Of a stretch of DNA of 64,000 nt, positions 20,302 to 30,019 are shown in pieces. Numbering within the stretch: position 1 is the first letter of the stretch; each line of letters starts with the position of its first letter. The stretch is from Mycobacterium kyorinense (GTDB taxonomy: Bacteria; Actinomycetota; Actinomycetes; Mycobacteriales; Mycobacteriaceae): positions 28,178 to 92,177 of the forward strand of contig NZ_LZKJ01000133.1 of assembly GCF_001672775.1 (NCBI RefSeq). Reading direction: 5' to 3'. The notes below the pieces were generated by a model. That model saw nothing but the letters and a program-made list of their open reading frames with translations, did not search any database and had not been told where the DNA came from. Made by a program: the position numbers and the translations under genes.

Positions 20302-21911
20302 AGGTAATGGCGCAGATGGCGATGGTGATGAACCTCGACAAATGCATTGGCTGCCATACCTGTTCGGTGACCTGTAAGCAGGCCTGGACGAACCGATCCG
20401 GCACCGAATACGTCTGGTTCAACAACGTCGAAACCCGCCCCGGCGTGGGCTACCCCCGCACGTATGAGGATCAGGACCGCTGGCGCGGCGGCTGGATCCG
20501 CGACAAGAAGGGCCGGCTGCGGCTACGCGACGGCGGCCGCATTCACAAGCTGTTGCGGATCTTCGCCAACCCGAAACTGCCCGGCATCGGCGACTACTAC
20601 GAGCCGTGGACCTACGACTACGAAAACCTCACGTCGGCGCCGCTGGGCGACACCTTCCCGGTTGCGCAACCGCGCAGCCAGATCAGCGGCGAACCGATGA
20701 AGATCGAGTGGGGCGTCAACTGGGACGACAACCTCGCCGGCTCAACGGAAACGCTGCGCGACGACCCGGTGCTGAAGAAGGTCAGCGACGAGATCAAGCT
20801 CAAGCTCGAAGAAACCTTCATGTTCTACCTGCCGCGGATCTGCGAGCACTGCCTCAACCCGTCGTGCGTGGCGTCCTGCCCGTCGGGCGCGATGTACAAG
20901 CGCAGCGAGGACGGCATCGTGCTGGTCGACCAGGACCGCTGCCGCGGCTGGCGGATGTGCGTGTCGGGATGCCCCTACAAGAAGGTGTATTTCAACCACA
21001 AGACAGGCAAGGCCGAAAAGTGCACGTTCTGCTATCCGCGCATCGAGGTCGGGTTGCCCACGATCTGCTCGGAAACCTGCGTGGGGCGGCTGCGCTATCT
21101 GGGGCTGGTGCTCTACGACGCCGACCGGGTGCTGGAGGCGGCGTCGGTGGAGCGGGATACCGATCTCTACGAGGCGCAGCGGCGAATCCTGCTGGACCCC
21201 AACGATCCCGAGGTCATCACCGCTGCGCGCAGCGAAGGTATCTCCGACGAGTGGATCGAGGCCGCGCAGCGGTCGCCGATTTACGCGCTGATCAACACCT
21301 ACAAGGTGGCGCTGCCGTTGCATCCGGAATACCGCACCATGCCGATGGTGTGGTACATCCCGCCGCTGTCTCCGGTGGTCGATGCCGTCAGCCGCGACGG
21401 ACACGACGGCGAAGACGTCGGCAACCTGTTCGGCGCTATCGAAGCGCTGCGCATCCCGATTCAGTACCTGGCCGAGCTGTTCACCGCCGGCGACACCCAA
21501 GTCGTCGACGAGGTGCTGCAGCGGCTGGCCGCGATGCGGTCCTATATGCGTGACATCAATCTCGGACGCGAGACCCAGCCCCACATCCCGGCGGCAGTCG
21601 GGATGACCGAGGAACAGATCTACGAAATGTATCGGCTGCTGGCCATCGCGAAATACGAAGAACGCTATGTGATCCCGACCGCCTACACCGGCGACATCCC
21701 CGCGGCGGCGCACGACATGGAATGTTCGTTGTCGGGTGACGGCGGCCCGGGAATGTACGAGGGCGGTCCGTTCGCCCAACCCGGCGATGGCCCGGTGCCC
21801 GTCGCGGTGGAATCGTTCCATGCAACGCGTCCGCGATCGCAGGTGAACCTGCTGAATTGGGACGGCAAAGATGCGTCGCCGCAACTGTTCCCCGAAGAGC
21901 AGAAGCAATGA
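20298..21911 (+). CDS. narH: Respiratory nitrate reductase beta subunit NarH
   Basis: 537-residue electron-transfer subunit with four iron-sulfur clusters. Cysteine groups are visible in CIGCHTCSVTCK, CEHCLNPSCVASCP, CRGWRMCVSGCP and CTFCYPRIEVG...CSETC. The Trp in CRGWRMC, where a fourth Cys would be, marks the [3Fe-4S] cluster typical of NarH. It passes electrons from NarI haem to NarG. The GTG start overlaps the narG stop, and its own stop overlaps narJ (ATGA), so translation of the operon is tightly coupled. Confidence 0.96.
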   Translation: MKVMAQMAMVMNLDKCIGCHTCSVTCKQAWTNRSGTEYVWFNNVETRPGVGYPRTYEDQDRWRGGWIRDKKGRLRLRDGGRIHKLLRIFANPKLPGIGDYYEPWTYDYENLTSAPLGDTFPVAQPRSQISGEPMKIEWGVNWDDNLAGSTETLRDDPVLKKVSDEIKLKLEETFMFYLPRICEHCLNPSCVASCPSGAMYKRSEDGIVLVDQDRCRGWRMCVSGCPYKKVYFNHKTGKAEKCTFCYPRIEVGLPTICSETCVGRLRYLGLVLYDADRVLEAASVERDTDLYEAQRRILLDPNDPEVITAARSEGISDEWIEAAQRSPIYALINTYKVALPLHPEYRTMPMVWYIPPLSPVVDAVSRDGHDGEDVGNLFGAIEALRIPIQYLAELFTAGDTQVVDEVLQRLAAMRSYMRDINLGRETQPHIPAAVGMTEEQIYEMYRLLAIAKYEERYVIPTAYTGDIPAAAHDMECSLSGDGGPGMYEGGPFAQPGDGPVPVAVESFHATRPRSQVNLLNWDGKDASPQLFPEEQKQ

Positions 21912-22561
21912 AGCTGCTGACCAGATCACGCGGGCCGGCTCTTACCGATCGATTGATCTGGCAGGCGGCCTCGCTGCTGCTGGCCTATCCCGACGAACAG
22001 CGCGACGAGCGCCTCGACACCGCTGAGGCGCTGCTGGGCCATGTCGACGGGACCGCGGCGCAGTTGCTGAGGCGCACCGTCGCGGCGTTGCGAGCCACCG
22101 ATGCGTTGACCGCGGCCACCGAGTACGTCGAAACCTTTGATATGCGCCGACGTTCGACGATGTACCTGACGTACTGGACCGCCGGAGACACCCGCAACCG
22201 CGGCCGCGAAATGCTGGCGTTCGCCAGCGCCTACCGGCAGTCGGGGGTGGAGCCGCCGCGCAGCGAGGCCCCCGACCACCTGCCGGTCGTGCTCGAATTC
22301 GCCGCCACCGTCGACCCCGAAGCAGGCCGCCGGCTGCTAATCGAGCACCGGATACCGATCGACGTGCTGTTGGGCGCGTTGACCCGCGCGCAGTCCCCGT
22401 ACGCCCACGCCGTCGCCGCGGTGTGTGAAACGCTGCCGCCGGTCACCGACCAGGAAGTGCAGCGGGCGCACCGGCTGGCCGAAGCGGGACCGCCCGCCGA
22501 ATCCGTTGGACTGCAACCCTTCACATTGACCGTGCCACCGCGACGCGAAGGAGGCGGCTGA
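21908..22561 (+). CDS. narJ: Nitrate reductase maturation chaperone NarJ
   Basis: 217 residues from the ATG at 21908, overlapping narH by 4 nt. NarJ/TorD-like all-helical chaperone needed to insert the molybdenum cofactor and attach NarGH to the membrane. Family-like stretches are LIWQAASLLLAYPDEQ, YVETFDMRRRSTMYLTYW and DHLPVVLEFAA. The C-terminal 40 residues are Pro/Arg-rich and probably flexible. The ribosome binding site of narI (AAGGAGG) lies inside its last codons. Confidence 0.93.
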   Translation: MKLLTRSRGPALTDRLIWQAASLLLAYPDEQRDERLDTAEALLGHVDGTAAQLLRRTVAALRATDALTAATEYVETFDMRRRSTMYLTYWTAGDTRNRGREMLAFASAYRQSGVEPPRSEAPDHLPVVLEFAATVDPEAGRRLLIEHRIPIDVLLGALTRAQSPYAHAVAAVCETLPPVTDQEVQRAHRLAEAGPPAESVGLQPFTLTVPPRREGGG

Positions 22562-22562
22562 G

Positions 22563-23318
22563 TTGGACCGCGCCGCAATTTTCTGGGACATCTCGCCGTA
22601 TGTCACCTTGGCGATCCTGATCGTGGGCACCTGGTGGCGCTACCGCTATGACAAGTTCGGCTGGACGTCACGCTCGTCGCAGCTCTACGAGTCGCGGCTG
22701 CTGCAGATCGCCAGCCCGATCTTTCATTTCGGCATCCTGACGGTTTTCGCCGGGCACGTCATCGGTTTGGTCGTCCCGCCGACGGCAACCAAAGCATTGG
22801 GGGTCGGCGAGGAGACCTACCACGTCCAGGCGGTCGTATTCGGGCTTATCGCCGGGCTGTCGACATTGGCCGGCATCGGGCTGCTCATCTACCGCCGCAC
22901 CACCCGCGGGCCGGTGCGGATGGCCACCGCCCGCAGCGACAAAGTGATGTACGTGGTGCTGATGCTGGCCCTCGTCGTCGGCTTGTACTGCACCTTGCAG
23001 GGCACCGGAATCGAAGGCCATGCCCACGTGTACCACTACCGCAACACCGTCGGCGTATGGTTCCGCGGCATCTTCATCTTCCGGCCGGGCGGAGAGAACA
23101 TGGTCGGCGCACCGCTGGACTACCAACTGCACGCAGCCATCGGGATGGTGCTGTTCTGTTTGTGGCCGTTCACCCGATTGGTCCACGCGTTCAGCGCACC
23201 GATCGGATATTTGTTCCGGCCCTACGTGGTCTACCGCAGCCGCGACGCGGTTCGCACCCGCGACGCGGGCGACAAGAACGAACTGGTGGGGTCGGCGCCC
23301 CGTCGCCGCGGCTGGTAG
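22563..23318 (+). CDS. narI: Respiratory nitrate reductase gamma subunit NarI
   Basis: 251-residue membrane cytochrome b with five membrane segments that oxidises quinol. Haem-ligating histidines sit in SPIFHFGILTVFAGHVIG and in the C-terminal pair DYQLHAAIGM / RLVHAFSAP, matching the E. coli NarI arrangement. The start is TTG at 22563, directly after AAGGAGG, 1 nt past the narJ stop. Last gene of the nar operon. Confidence 0.95.
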   Translation: MDRAAIFWDISPYVTLAILIVGTWWRYRYDKFGWTSRSSQLYESRLLQIASPIFHFGILTVFAGHVIGLVVPPTATKALGVGEETYHVQAVVFGLIAGLSTLAGIGLLIYRRTTRGPVRMATARSDKVMYVVLMLALVVGLYCTLQGTGIEGHAHVYHYRNTVGVWFRGIFIFRPGGENMVGAPLDYQLHAAIGMVLFCLWPFTRLVHAFSAPIGYLFRPYVVYRSRDAVRTRDAGDKNELVGSAPRRRGW

Positions 23319-23336
23319 GCCGACGATCGTCATATC

Positions 23337-23732
23337 GTGGCAGACATGGGTCTGCCCGATGACGTCTACGCACGGTTGTTGCGGCTGCGGACCGATTTGC
23401 GCCGCTTCGAGCGGTGGAGCGCCGAGCAGGCCCGCGCGGCCGGTCTGACGCCCATGCAGCACCAGTTGCTGCTCGCCATCCGTGGACACGCCGACCGCCG
23501 TGGACCCACGATCGGGGAAGTCGCCGATTACCTGCTGCTCCGCCATCACAGCGCCGGCGAACTGACCCAGCGAGCCGAGGCCGCGGGGCTGGTCCGGCGC
23601 GTCCGCGACAGCGACGATCACCGGGTGATCCGGCTACAGCTGACCGACGCGGGCTCCGGTCGGCTGGAAGCGCTGACCGCGATACACCTCGAAGAGCTGG
23701 AACGGCTCAGCATCGCCTCGCTGGGGCGCTGA
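23337..23732 (+). CDS. MarR-family transcriptional regulator
   Basis: 131 residues from the GTG at 23337; an ATG three codons later (23346) is an equal candidate. Winged helix-turn-helix of MarR type: LTPMQHQLLLAIRGH, then TIGEVADYLLLRHHSAGELT as the recognition region and VRRVRDSDDHRVIRLQLTDAG as the wing. It lies 18 bp after narI on the same strand, so it may be cotranscribed with the nitrate reductase. In M. tuberculosis narI is followed directly by typA, so this gene is an addition here or a loss there. Ligand and targets unknown. Confidence 0.85.
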   Translation: MADMGLPDDVYARLLRLRTDLRRFERWSAEQARAAGLTPMQHQLLLAIRGHADRRGPTIGEVADYLLLRHHSAGELTQRAEAAGLVRRVRDSDDHRVIRLQLTDAGSGRLEALTAIHLEELERLSIASLGR

Positions 23733-23814
23733 GCGCTCGAAACCGCGGTGACGGGGGCCACAGGCTGGGCTGCTCGATTTCCGCCAGCGGCCCCCACACT
23801 GCCAGAATCACCCG

Positions 23815-25704
23815 GTGCAGTTCCGTAACGTCGCCATCGTCGCGCACGTCGACCACGGCAAAACCACGCTGGTCGACGCGATGCTGCGGCAGTCCGGCGC
23901 GCTGCACGAACGCGGCGACGATGCCAAAGACCGCATCATGGATACCGGCGACCTGGAGCGGGAAAAGGGCATCACGATCCTGGCCAAGAACACCGCCGTG
24001 CACCGCCATCACAGCGACGGCAGCGTCACCGTGATCAACGTCATCGACACGCCGGGCCACGCGGACTTCGGCGGCGAGGTCGAACGCGGGCTGTCGATGG
24101 TCGACGGCGTGCTGCTGTTGGTCGACGCGTCGGAGGGGCCGCTGCCGCAGACCCGCTTCGTGCTGCGCAAGGCGCTGGCCGCGCACCTGCCGGTGATCCT
24201 CGTCGTCAACAAAACCGACCGGCCCGACGCGCGCATCGCCGAAGTCGTCGACGCCAGCCACGACCTGCTGCTCGACGTCGCCGCCGATTTGGACGACGAA
24301 GCCGCCAAGGCCGCCGAAGAAGCCCTCGGCTTGCCGACGCTGTATGCGTCCGGCCGTGCCGGGGTGGCCAGCACGGTGCAACCCGACGACGGCCAGGTAC
24401 CCGACGGCGACAACCTCGACCCGCTGTTCGACGTTCTGCTGCAACACATTCCACCACCCACCGGCAACCCGGATGCCCCGCTGCAGGCGCTGGTGACCAA
24501 CCTCGACGCGTCGGCGTTCTTGGGCCGGCTCGCGCTGATCCGGATCTACAACGGCCGGCTACGCAAGGGCCACCAGGTGGCGTGGCTGCGCGAGGTCGAC
24601 GGTGAGCCCGTCGTCGCGTCCGCGAAGATCACCGAGCTGCTGGCCACCGAGGGCGTCGAGCGGTCACCGACCGAGGAAGCCACCGCGGGCGATATCGTCG
24701 CGGTTGCCGGCATCCCGGAGATCATGATCGGCGATACCCTGGCCGACCCCGCGAACCCTATTGCGCTGCCGCGGATTACCGTCGACGAGCCGGCGATCTC
24801 GGTGACCGTCGGCACCAACACCTCGCCGTTGGCGGGCAAGGTGGCCGGGCACAAGCTGACCGCGCGGATGGTCAAATCGCGGCTGGACACCGAGCTGGTC
24901 GGCAATGTGTCGATCCGGGTGCTCGACATCGGCCGGCCCGACGCCTGGGAAGTCCAGGGCCGCGGCGAGTTGGCGCTGGCGGTGCTGGTCGAGCAGATGC
25001 GCCGAGAGGGTTTCGAGCTGACCGTCGGCAAGCCCCAGGTGGTGACCAAAACCATCGACGGCAAACTGCACGAGCCGTTCGAGGCGCTCACCGTCGATTG
25101 CCCCGAAGAGTACGTCGGCGCGATCACCCAGTTGATGGCGGCCCGTAAGGGGCGGATGGCCGAGATGGCCAACCACGCAACCGGTTGGGTGCGAATGGAT
25201 TTCGTGGTCCCCAGCCGCGGCCTGATCGGGTGGCGCACCGATTTCCTCACCGAGACCCGCGGCACCGGCATCGGCAACGCGGTGTTCGACGGCTACAAGC
25301 CGTGGGCCGGTGAGATCCGGTCCCGGCACACCGGCTCACTGGTCTCCGACCGGTCCGGGGTCATCACCCCGTTCGCGTTGATTCAGCTGGCCGATCGCGG
25401 GCAGTTCTTCGTCGAACCCGGACAGGACACCTACGAGGGCATGGTTGTCGGCATCAACCCGCGCGCCGAGGATCTCGACATCAACGTCACCCGGGAGAAG
25501 AAGCTCACCAACATGCGGTCGTCGACCGCCGACGTGATCGAAACGCTGGCCAAGCCCATCGAACTCGACCTCGAGCAGGCCATGGAGTTCTGTGCGAGCG
25601 ACGAGTGCGTCGAGGTGACGCCGGAGGTGGTGCGGGTGCGCAAGGTGGAACTCGACGCCACCAGCCGGGCCCGCAGCCGCGCCCGCGCCAAGGCCCGGGC
25701 CTGA
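23815..25704 (+). CDS. typA: TypA/BipA ribosome-associated GTPase
   Basis: 629-residue translational GTPase of the EF-G family. G motifs are HVDHGKT (11-17), the switch region [20 protein letters not shown] and NKTDRPDAR. The C-terminal EF-G-like and BipA-specific domains follow, ending in a basic Arg/Ala tail. It acts on ribosome assembly or stress-related translation. GTG start at 23815; length equals the M. tuberculosis protein within a residue or two. It is 82 bp downstream of the MarR gene. Confidence 0.95.
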   Translation: MQFRNVAIVAHVDHGKTTLVDAMLRQSGALHERGDDAKDRIMDTGDLEREKGITILAKNTAVHRHHSDGSVTVINVIDTPGHADFGGEVERGLSMVDGVLLLVDASEGPLPQTRFVLRKALAAHLPVILVVNKTDRPDARIAEVVDASHDLLLDVAADLDDEAAKAAEEALGLPTLYASGRAGVASTVQPDDGQVPDGDNLDPLFDVLLQHIPPPTGNPDAPLQALVTNLDASAFLGRLALIRIYNGRLRKGHQVAWLREVDGEPVVASAKITELLATEGVERSPTEEATAGDIVAVAGIPEIMIGDTLADPANPIALPRITVDEPAISVTVGTNTSPLAGKVAGHKLTARMVKSRLDTELVGNVSIRVLDIGRPDAWEVQGRGELALAVLVEQMRREGFELTVGKPQVVTKTIDGKLHEPFEALTVDCPEEYVGAITQLMAARKGRMAEMANHATGWVRMDFVVPSRGLIGWRTDFLTETRGTGIGNAVFDGYKPWAGEIRSRHTGSLVSDRSGVITPFALIQLADRGQFFVEPGQDTYEGMVVGINPRAEDLDINVTREKKLTNMRSSTADVIETLAKPIELDLEQAMEFCASDECVEVTPEVVRVRKVELDATSRARSRARAKARA

Positions 25705-25798
25705 CCGTCAATCGTCGCCGAACGTGAAGTCATTGCGAAGAATCGCCGGGAATCTCGCAGCAGCTTCACGCGCGGCGCAAGCCGATACCCTGTTGGGC

Positions 25799-27682
25799 GT
25801 GCCGAAACCAGCCCGTCGCGCCCGCCTGGCGATCGCCGCGCTGGTAATCGTGCTGGCCAGCTGCACCGTGAGCCCACCGCCGGCGCCGCAGAGCACCGAG
25901 ACGTCGAAGAGCGCTTTGCCGCCGCCCCCGCGCGTCACGCAGATCATCATGGGTATCGACTCGATCGGCGCGGGGTTCAACCCGCACCTGCTGTCGGATC
26001 TGTCGGCGGTCAACGCCGCGATCAGCGCACTGGTACTGCCGAGTGCCTTTCGGCCGGTGCCCGACCCCAACACCCCGACCGGGTCGCGCTGGGAGATGGA
26101 TCCGACGCTGCTGGTGTCGGCCGAGGTGACCAGCGAAGACCCCTTCACCGTCACCTACAAGATCCGGCCGGAGGCACAGTGGACCGATAACGCGCCGATT
26201 GCCGCCGACGACTTCTGGTATCTGTGGCGGCAGATGGTCGGCCAGCCCGGTGTGGTGGATCCGGCCGGCTACGACCTGATCACCGGTGTGCAGTCGATCT
26301 ACGGCGGCAAGCAGGCCGTCGTCACGTTCGCCCAGCCGTATCCGGCGTGGAAGGAGTTGTTCAGCAACATCCTGCCCGCCCACATCGTCAAGGATGTGCC
26401 AGGCGGCTTCCCGGCCGGGCTGGTACGCGCGCTACCGGTGACCGGCGGCCAGTTCCGGGTGGAAACCATCGATCCGCAGCGCGACGAGATCCTGCTCGCC
26501 CGCAACGACCGCTATTGGGGGCCGCCGGCCAAACCCGACCTGATCCTGTTCCGGCGGGCCGGTGCGCCCGCTGCGCTGGCCGACTCCATCCGCAACGGCG
26601 ACACGCAGGTGGCTCAGGTGCACGGCGGGTCGGCGGCGTTCGCGCAACTGTCGGCGATCCCGGATGTGCGGACCGCCCGGATCGTGACGCCGCGCGTCAT
26701 GCAGCTCACGTTGCGCGCCAATGTGCCCAAGCTGGCCGATTCCCAAGTGCGCAAGGCGATTCTGGGCCTGCTCGACGTCGACCTGCTGGCCGCGGTGGGG
26801 GCCGGCAGCGACAACACCGTCACCCTGGATCAGGCGCAGATCCGCTCGCCCAGCGACCCCGGCTACGTGCCGACGGCGCCGCCGGCAATGAGCAATGCCG
26901 CGGCGTTGGGGCTGCTGCAGAGCGCCGGGTACCAGATCGAAAGCGACGCGTCAGCGGCCGTGCCGCCGCCGGACGCGGATTCGCCGACCACACCGCTGAG
27001 CGCCGGGCCGCCGGAGGTCACCCGCGGCCGGGTCAGCAAGGACGGCAAGCAGCTGTCACTGGTTATCGGGGTGGCCTCCAACGACCCGACGTCGGTGGCC
27101 GTGGCCAACACCGCCGCCGACCAGCTACGCAACGTCGGCATCGCCGCGACGGTGCTGGGGCTGGATCCGGTGGCGCTCTACCGCGAGGCGTTGGTCGACA
27201 ACCGGGTGGACGCCATTGTCGGGTGGCGTCAGGCCGGCGGGAATTTGGCGACGCTGCTGGCCTCGCGGTATGGCTGCCCTGCCCTGGAGGCGACGGCGGT
27301 GTCGACTGCGGCGGCGCCGACGGCCAACGCTGACGAGTCCACGACAGCCAAGGCGGCGCCGGGGACCCCGACGCCGACGCCGACGACACCGAGTCGGGCG
27401 CCGGAGCCGGGCGCACTGGTGCAGGCGCCGTCGAACATCACCGGGATCTGCGACCGCAGCATCCAGTCCAACATCGACGCCGCGCTCAACGGCACCAAGA
27501 ACATCAACGACGTGATCAATGCGGTCGAGCCGCGGCTGTGGAACATGTCTGCGGTGCTGCCGATCCTTCAGGACACCACGATCGTCGCAGCCGGACCCAG
27601 CGTGCAAAACGTGAGCCTGTCCGGTTCGGTGCCGGTGGGAATCGTCGGCGACGCCGGCGAGTGGGTGAAAAAACCCCAATAA
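25799..27682 (+). CDS. lpqW: Lipoprotein LpqW (LAM/PIM biosynthesis regulator)
   Basis: 627 residues from the GTG at 25799, which places a standard lipoprotein signal: [17 protein letters not shown] with lipobox LASC at residues 19-22. An upstream in-frame GTG at 25724 would put 25 residues before it. The mature part resembles solute-binding domains of peptide ABC transporters ([24 protein letters not shown]). LpqW channels PIM4 between PIM6 and lipoarabinomannan synthesis, fitting pimE in the same window. A Thr/Pro-rich low-complexity insert lies near residues 500-545. The stop lies inside a hairpin shared with the convergent tetR. Confidence 0.92.
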   Translation: MPKPARRARLAIAALVIVLASCTVSPPPAPQSTETSKSALPPPPRVTQIIMGIDSIGAGFNPHLLSDLSAVNAAISALVLPSAFRPVPDPNTPTGSRWEMDPTLLVSAEVTSEDPFTVTYKIRPEAQWTDNAPIAADDFWYLWRQMVGQPGVVDPAGYDLITGVQSIYGGKQAVVTFAQPYPAWKELFSNILPAHIVKDVPGGFPAGLVRALPVTGGQFRVETIDPQRDEILLARNDRYWGPPAKPDLILFRRAGAPAALADSIRNGDTQVAQVHGGSAAFAQLSAIPDVRTARIVTPRVMQLTLRANVPKLADSQVRKAILGLLDVDLLAAVGAGSDNTVTLDQAQIRSPSDPGYVPTAPPAMSNAAALGLLQSAGYQIESDASAAVPPPDADSPTTPLSAGPPEVTRGRVSKDGKQLSLVIGVASNDPTSVAVANTAADQLRNVGIAATVLGLDPVALYREALVDNRVDAIVGWRQAGGNLATLLASRYGCPALEATAVSTAAAPTANADESTTAKAAPGTPTPTPTTPSRAPEPGALVQAPSNITGICDRSIQSNIDAALNGTKNINDVINAVEPRLWNMSAVLPILQDTTIVAAGPSVQNVSLSGSVPVGIVGDAGEWVKKPQ

Positions 27683-27702
27683 TCCTGTACCACAGGGTTA
27701 TT
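27678..27702. terminator. Bidirectional hairpin containing both lpqW and tetR stop codons
   Basis: AATAATCCTGT and ACAGGGTTATT pair over 11 positions with one G-T mismatch and a 3-nt loop. The lpqW TAA (27680-27682) and the tetR TAA (27698-27700 on the minus strand) both lie in the arms. AT-rich ends give U-tracts in both directions, so it looks like a compact bidirectional intrinsic terminator. Confidence 0.75.
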
Positions 27703-28285
27703 CGCTACGCAGCGGCATCACGGTATCGACGATCCGCATCAGCTGGCGCTTGTTCGGCGGAGCACCGGTGAGCAGCAGATGATGGTTGATCAACGCCGGT
27801 CCGACGCGGGCCGTCAGCGGCGTGAGCGTGTCTGGGTCGACGTCGCCGTTGCGTTCGCCGGCCCGCAGAATGGATTCGATGATCTGCAGCCGGGGCTCCA
27901 CAACGGCGTCGGCGAAGATGGCCCGCAGTTCGGGTTCGTGAATGAGCTGGCCGATGATGGCCAGGCTGGGAAACGCCGTCTTACCCGCCAGCACGTCGCA
28001 ATGCGCGGTGAAGACCGCCAGCAGGTTCTCGCGTGCCGACCGGTCCGGGCGCGGCTCGGCCAGCGGCGGCAACGCGTACTGCATCGCGGCCTGCACCAAG
28101 TCATGTTTGTTGGACCAGCGTCGATACAGCGCGGCCTTGCCGGTCCGGGCGCGCGCGGCGATGCCTTCCATCGTCAGCCCGCCGTAGCCGACCGCCGCCA
28201 GCTCGGCCAGTGCCGCGTCGTACAACGCGCGCTCGAGTTCTCGGCCACGCCGCCGGCTGCGGACGGCGACGGGCTGCTGAACCAT
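27698..28285 (-). CDS. TetR/AcrR-family regulator (Rv1167c-like)
   Basis: 195 residues from the ATG at 28285. The N-terminal helix-turn-helix spans [20 protein letters not shown] and [20 protein letters not shown]. The C-terminal ligand domain contains [17 protein letters not shown] and resembles TetR_C-type regulators of lipid or efflux genes. Position matches Rv1167c. It is divergent from mshB with a 161-bp gap. In M. tuberculosis a PE/PPE pair separates these two genes, but here they are adjacent. Confidence 0.88.
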   Translation of the reverse strand: MVQQPVAVRSRRRGRELERALYDAALAELAAVGYGGLTMEGIAARARTGKAALYRRWSNKHDLVQAAMQYALPPLAEPRPDRSARENLLAVFTAHCDVLAGKTAFPSLAIIGQLIHEPELRAIFADAVVEPRLQIIESILRAGERNGDVDPDTLTPLTARVGPALINHHLLLTGAPPNKRQLMRIVDTVMPLRSE

Positions 28286-28446
28286 GCTCTGATAGTAGTC
28301 ACCAGCGTTTCTCAGCGGCGCCAGTAGGTTCGGCTGTCCATGCGGCCCAACCATTTCCGCGATTCCACCGCGGGCTTACACGGCCGGCGCGTCGGCAGCG
28401 TCTACTACATATTCACGACGCGGCGCTCCGTGGGTATCGTGCGTGC

Positions 28447-29352
28447 ATGCAGGAGACGCCGCGGCTGCTGTTCGTGCATGCCCACCCCGACGACGAAAGC
28501 CTCACCACCGGCGCCACGATCGCCCACTACGCGGCTCGAGGAGCGCAGGTCCATGTCGTCACATGCACGCTGGGCGAGGAGGGCGAAGTCATCGGCGAGC
28601 GCTGGGCCCACCTCGCCGTCGACCACGCCGACCAACTCGGTGGCTACCGCATCGGCGAGCTCACCGCGGCGCTGCAGGCCCTGGGCGTCGGCGCGCCGAT
28701 CTTTCTCGGCGGCGCGGGACGCTGGCGTGATTCGGGCATGGCCGGGACCGCGCCGCGGCACTGGCAACGGTTCATCGACGCCGACGAACGCGAGTCGGTC
28801 GGTGCGCTGGTCACGCTCATTCGCCAACTGCGCCCACACGTCGTGGTGACCTACGACCCCAACGGTGGCTATGGGCACCCCGACCACGTCCACGTCCATG
28901 TCGTCACCACCGCGGCCGTGCGGGCCGCCGCCACCGCGGACTATGGCGGCACCCCCTGGTCCGTTCCGAAGGTGTACTGGACGGTGCTGGCCAAGAGCGC
29001 CATCGCGGCGGGAGTCGCCGCACTCGAGCCCGACGATTTGCGACCCGAATGGGCCGTGCCGACAAACAGCGATGAATTTGACGCGCTCGTCTACTCCGAC
29101 GACCAGATCGACGCCGTCGTCGATGCCCATGACGCGCTGCCCGCCAAGCGAGCTGCGCTGGCCGCGCACGCCACCCAGGTCACCGTCGGGCCCACCGGGC
29201 GGGCATGCGCGCTGTCGAACAACCTGGCGCTGCCCGTTTTGGGGCAGGAGCACTACGTTCTGGCCGCCGGCACCGCGGGAGACCGCGACGAGCGCGGCTG
29301 GGAAACCGACCTGCTGGCCGGACTTTCAGTGAGCGAGACGGCCACGCGGTAG
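28447..29352 (+). CDS. mshB: MshB, GlcNAc-Ins deacetylase of mycothiol biosynthesis
   Basis: 301-residue zinc deacetylase (LmbE/PIG-L fold) that removes the acetyl group from GlcNAc-inositol. Metal and catalytic residues are in AHPDDES (His13, Asp15, Asp16) and in the later [12 protein letters not shown] start at 28447, giving the family's usual length. It is divergent from tetR. A 35-codon ORF follows 34 bp downstream. Order matches Rv1170. Confidence 0.95.
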   Translation: MQETPRLLFVHAHPDDESLTTGATIAHYAARGAQVHVVTCTLGEEGEVIGERWAHLAVDHADQLGGYRIGELTAALQALGVGAPIFLGGAGRWRDSGMAGTAPRHWQRFIDADERESVGALVTLIRQLRPHVVVTYDPNGGYGHPDHVHVHVVTTAAVRAAATADYGGTPWSVPKVYWTVLAKSAIAAGVAALEPDDLRPEWAVPTNSDEFDALVYSDDQIDAVVDAHDALPAKRAALAAHATQVTVGPTGRACALSNNLALPVLGQEHYVLAAGTAGDRDERGWETDLLAGLSVSETATR

Positions 29353-29386
29353 GCTTTCCGGCGAGGCCGCCGCGGAAGGAACTGAG

Positions 29387-29494
29387 ATGGATCCCGACCT
29401 GGACTACAACCAGCAGCACTGGCAGGACCGGCTCGACAGCTTCCAGTGGGTGATCGGTTCGCTGGTCGCTCAGCTGGATAGCGTTCCCACCTGA
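29387..29494 (+). CDS. Small protein, 35 aa, between mshB and the Rv1171-like gene
   Basis: ATG at 29387 preceded by GGAAGGA. The peptide begins MDPDLDYNQQHWQDRLDS and ends [11 protein letters not shown]; it is acidic and amphipathic with an aromatic-rich first half. Its TGA (29492-29494) overlaps the probable start of the following membrane protein by 4 nt. The good ribosome binding site and overlap favour real translation. No family is recognised; it could act mainly to couple translation. Confidence 0.6.
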   Translation: MDPDLDYNQQHWQDRLDSFQWVIGSLVAQLDSVPT

Positions 29495-29922
29495 TCGCTA
29501 CCGAGCCCAGCGCCGGTCCCACGGAGGACACCGGCGCGACGGATCCCGCTATCCGGATTGTCGTCCTGACGCTGCTGGCCGTCGACGGCGTCCTCTCCGC
29601 AATCGTCGGGGCGCTGCTGCTGCCCGCCTATATCGGCTCGATCCCGTTTCCCATCAGCGCATTGATCAGTGGTCTGGTCAATGCCGCTCTGGTGTGGGCG
29701 GCCCGCCGGTGGACCAAGTCGGCGCAGGTAGCGGCATTGCCGCTGTGGATGTGGTTGTTGACGGTCGCGGCGATGTCGTTGGGCGGCCCCGGGGACGATT
29801 GCATTCTGGACACCTGCACCGGGAGGTTCGTGCGCCCGCTGCTGCTGATTGTGCTGGGTGTGCTGCCGCCGGGCTGGGTGCTGTGGCGACAGCGAACTGG
29901 TCGCTCAGGGGACCAGACTTAG
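29491..29922 (+). CDS. Small integral membrane protein (Rv1171-like), probable CTG start
   Basis: About 143 residues with four hydrophobic segments: [20 protein letters not shown], then [28 protein letters not shown] and [16 protein letters not shown]. The conserved-looking frame runs back to a TAG near 29478. Between that stop and the first membrane segment the only plausible initiator is CTG at 29491, overlapping the upstream TGA as CTGA; the next canonical start, TTG 29662, would delete the first membrane segment. Length with CTG fits the family (about 146 aa). Function unknown. Confidence 0.7.
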   Translation: MIATEPSAGPTEDTGATDPAIRIVVLTLLAVDGVLSAIVGALLLPAYIGSIPFPISALISGLVNAALVWAARRWTKSAQVAALPLWMWLLTVAAMSLGGPGDDCILDTCTGRFVRPLLLIVLGVLPPGWVLWRQRTGRSGDQT

Positions 29923-30019
29923 CGGCGCCGGCTGCCGCTACTGTTGCGCGTATGGCATATGCCGCGGTCTCGGATTGCTGGGCGTGGATGAAATCCGGCC
30001 GGAGGGAAGTTACACCACC

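Noticed and set aside
20941..20980. Missing cysteine in NarH (CRGWRMC) as a defect
   Set aside because: Trp at this position is the normal feature that creates the [3Fe-4S] cluster in NarH.
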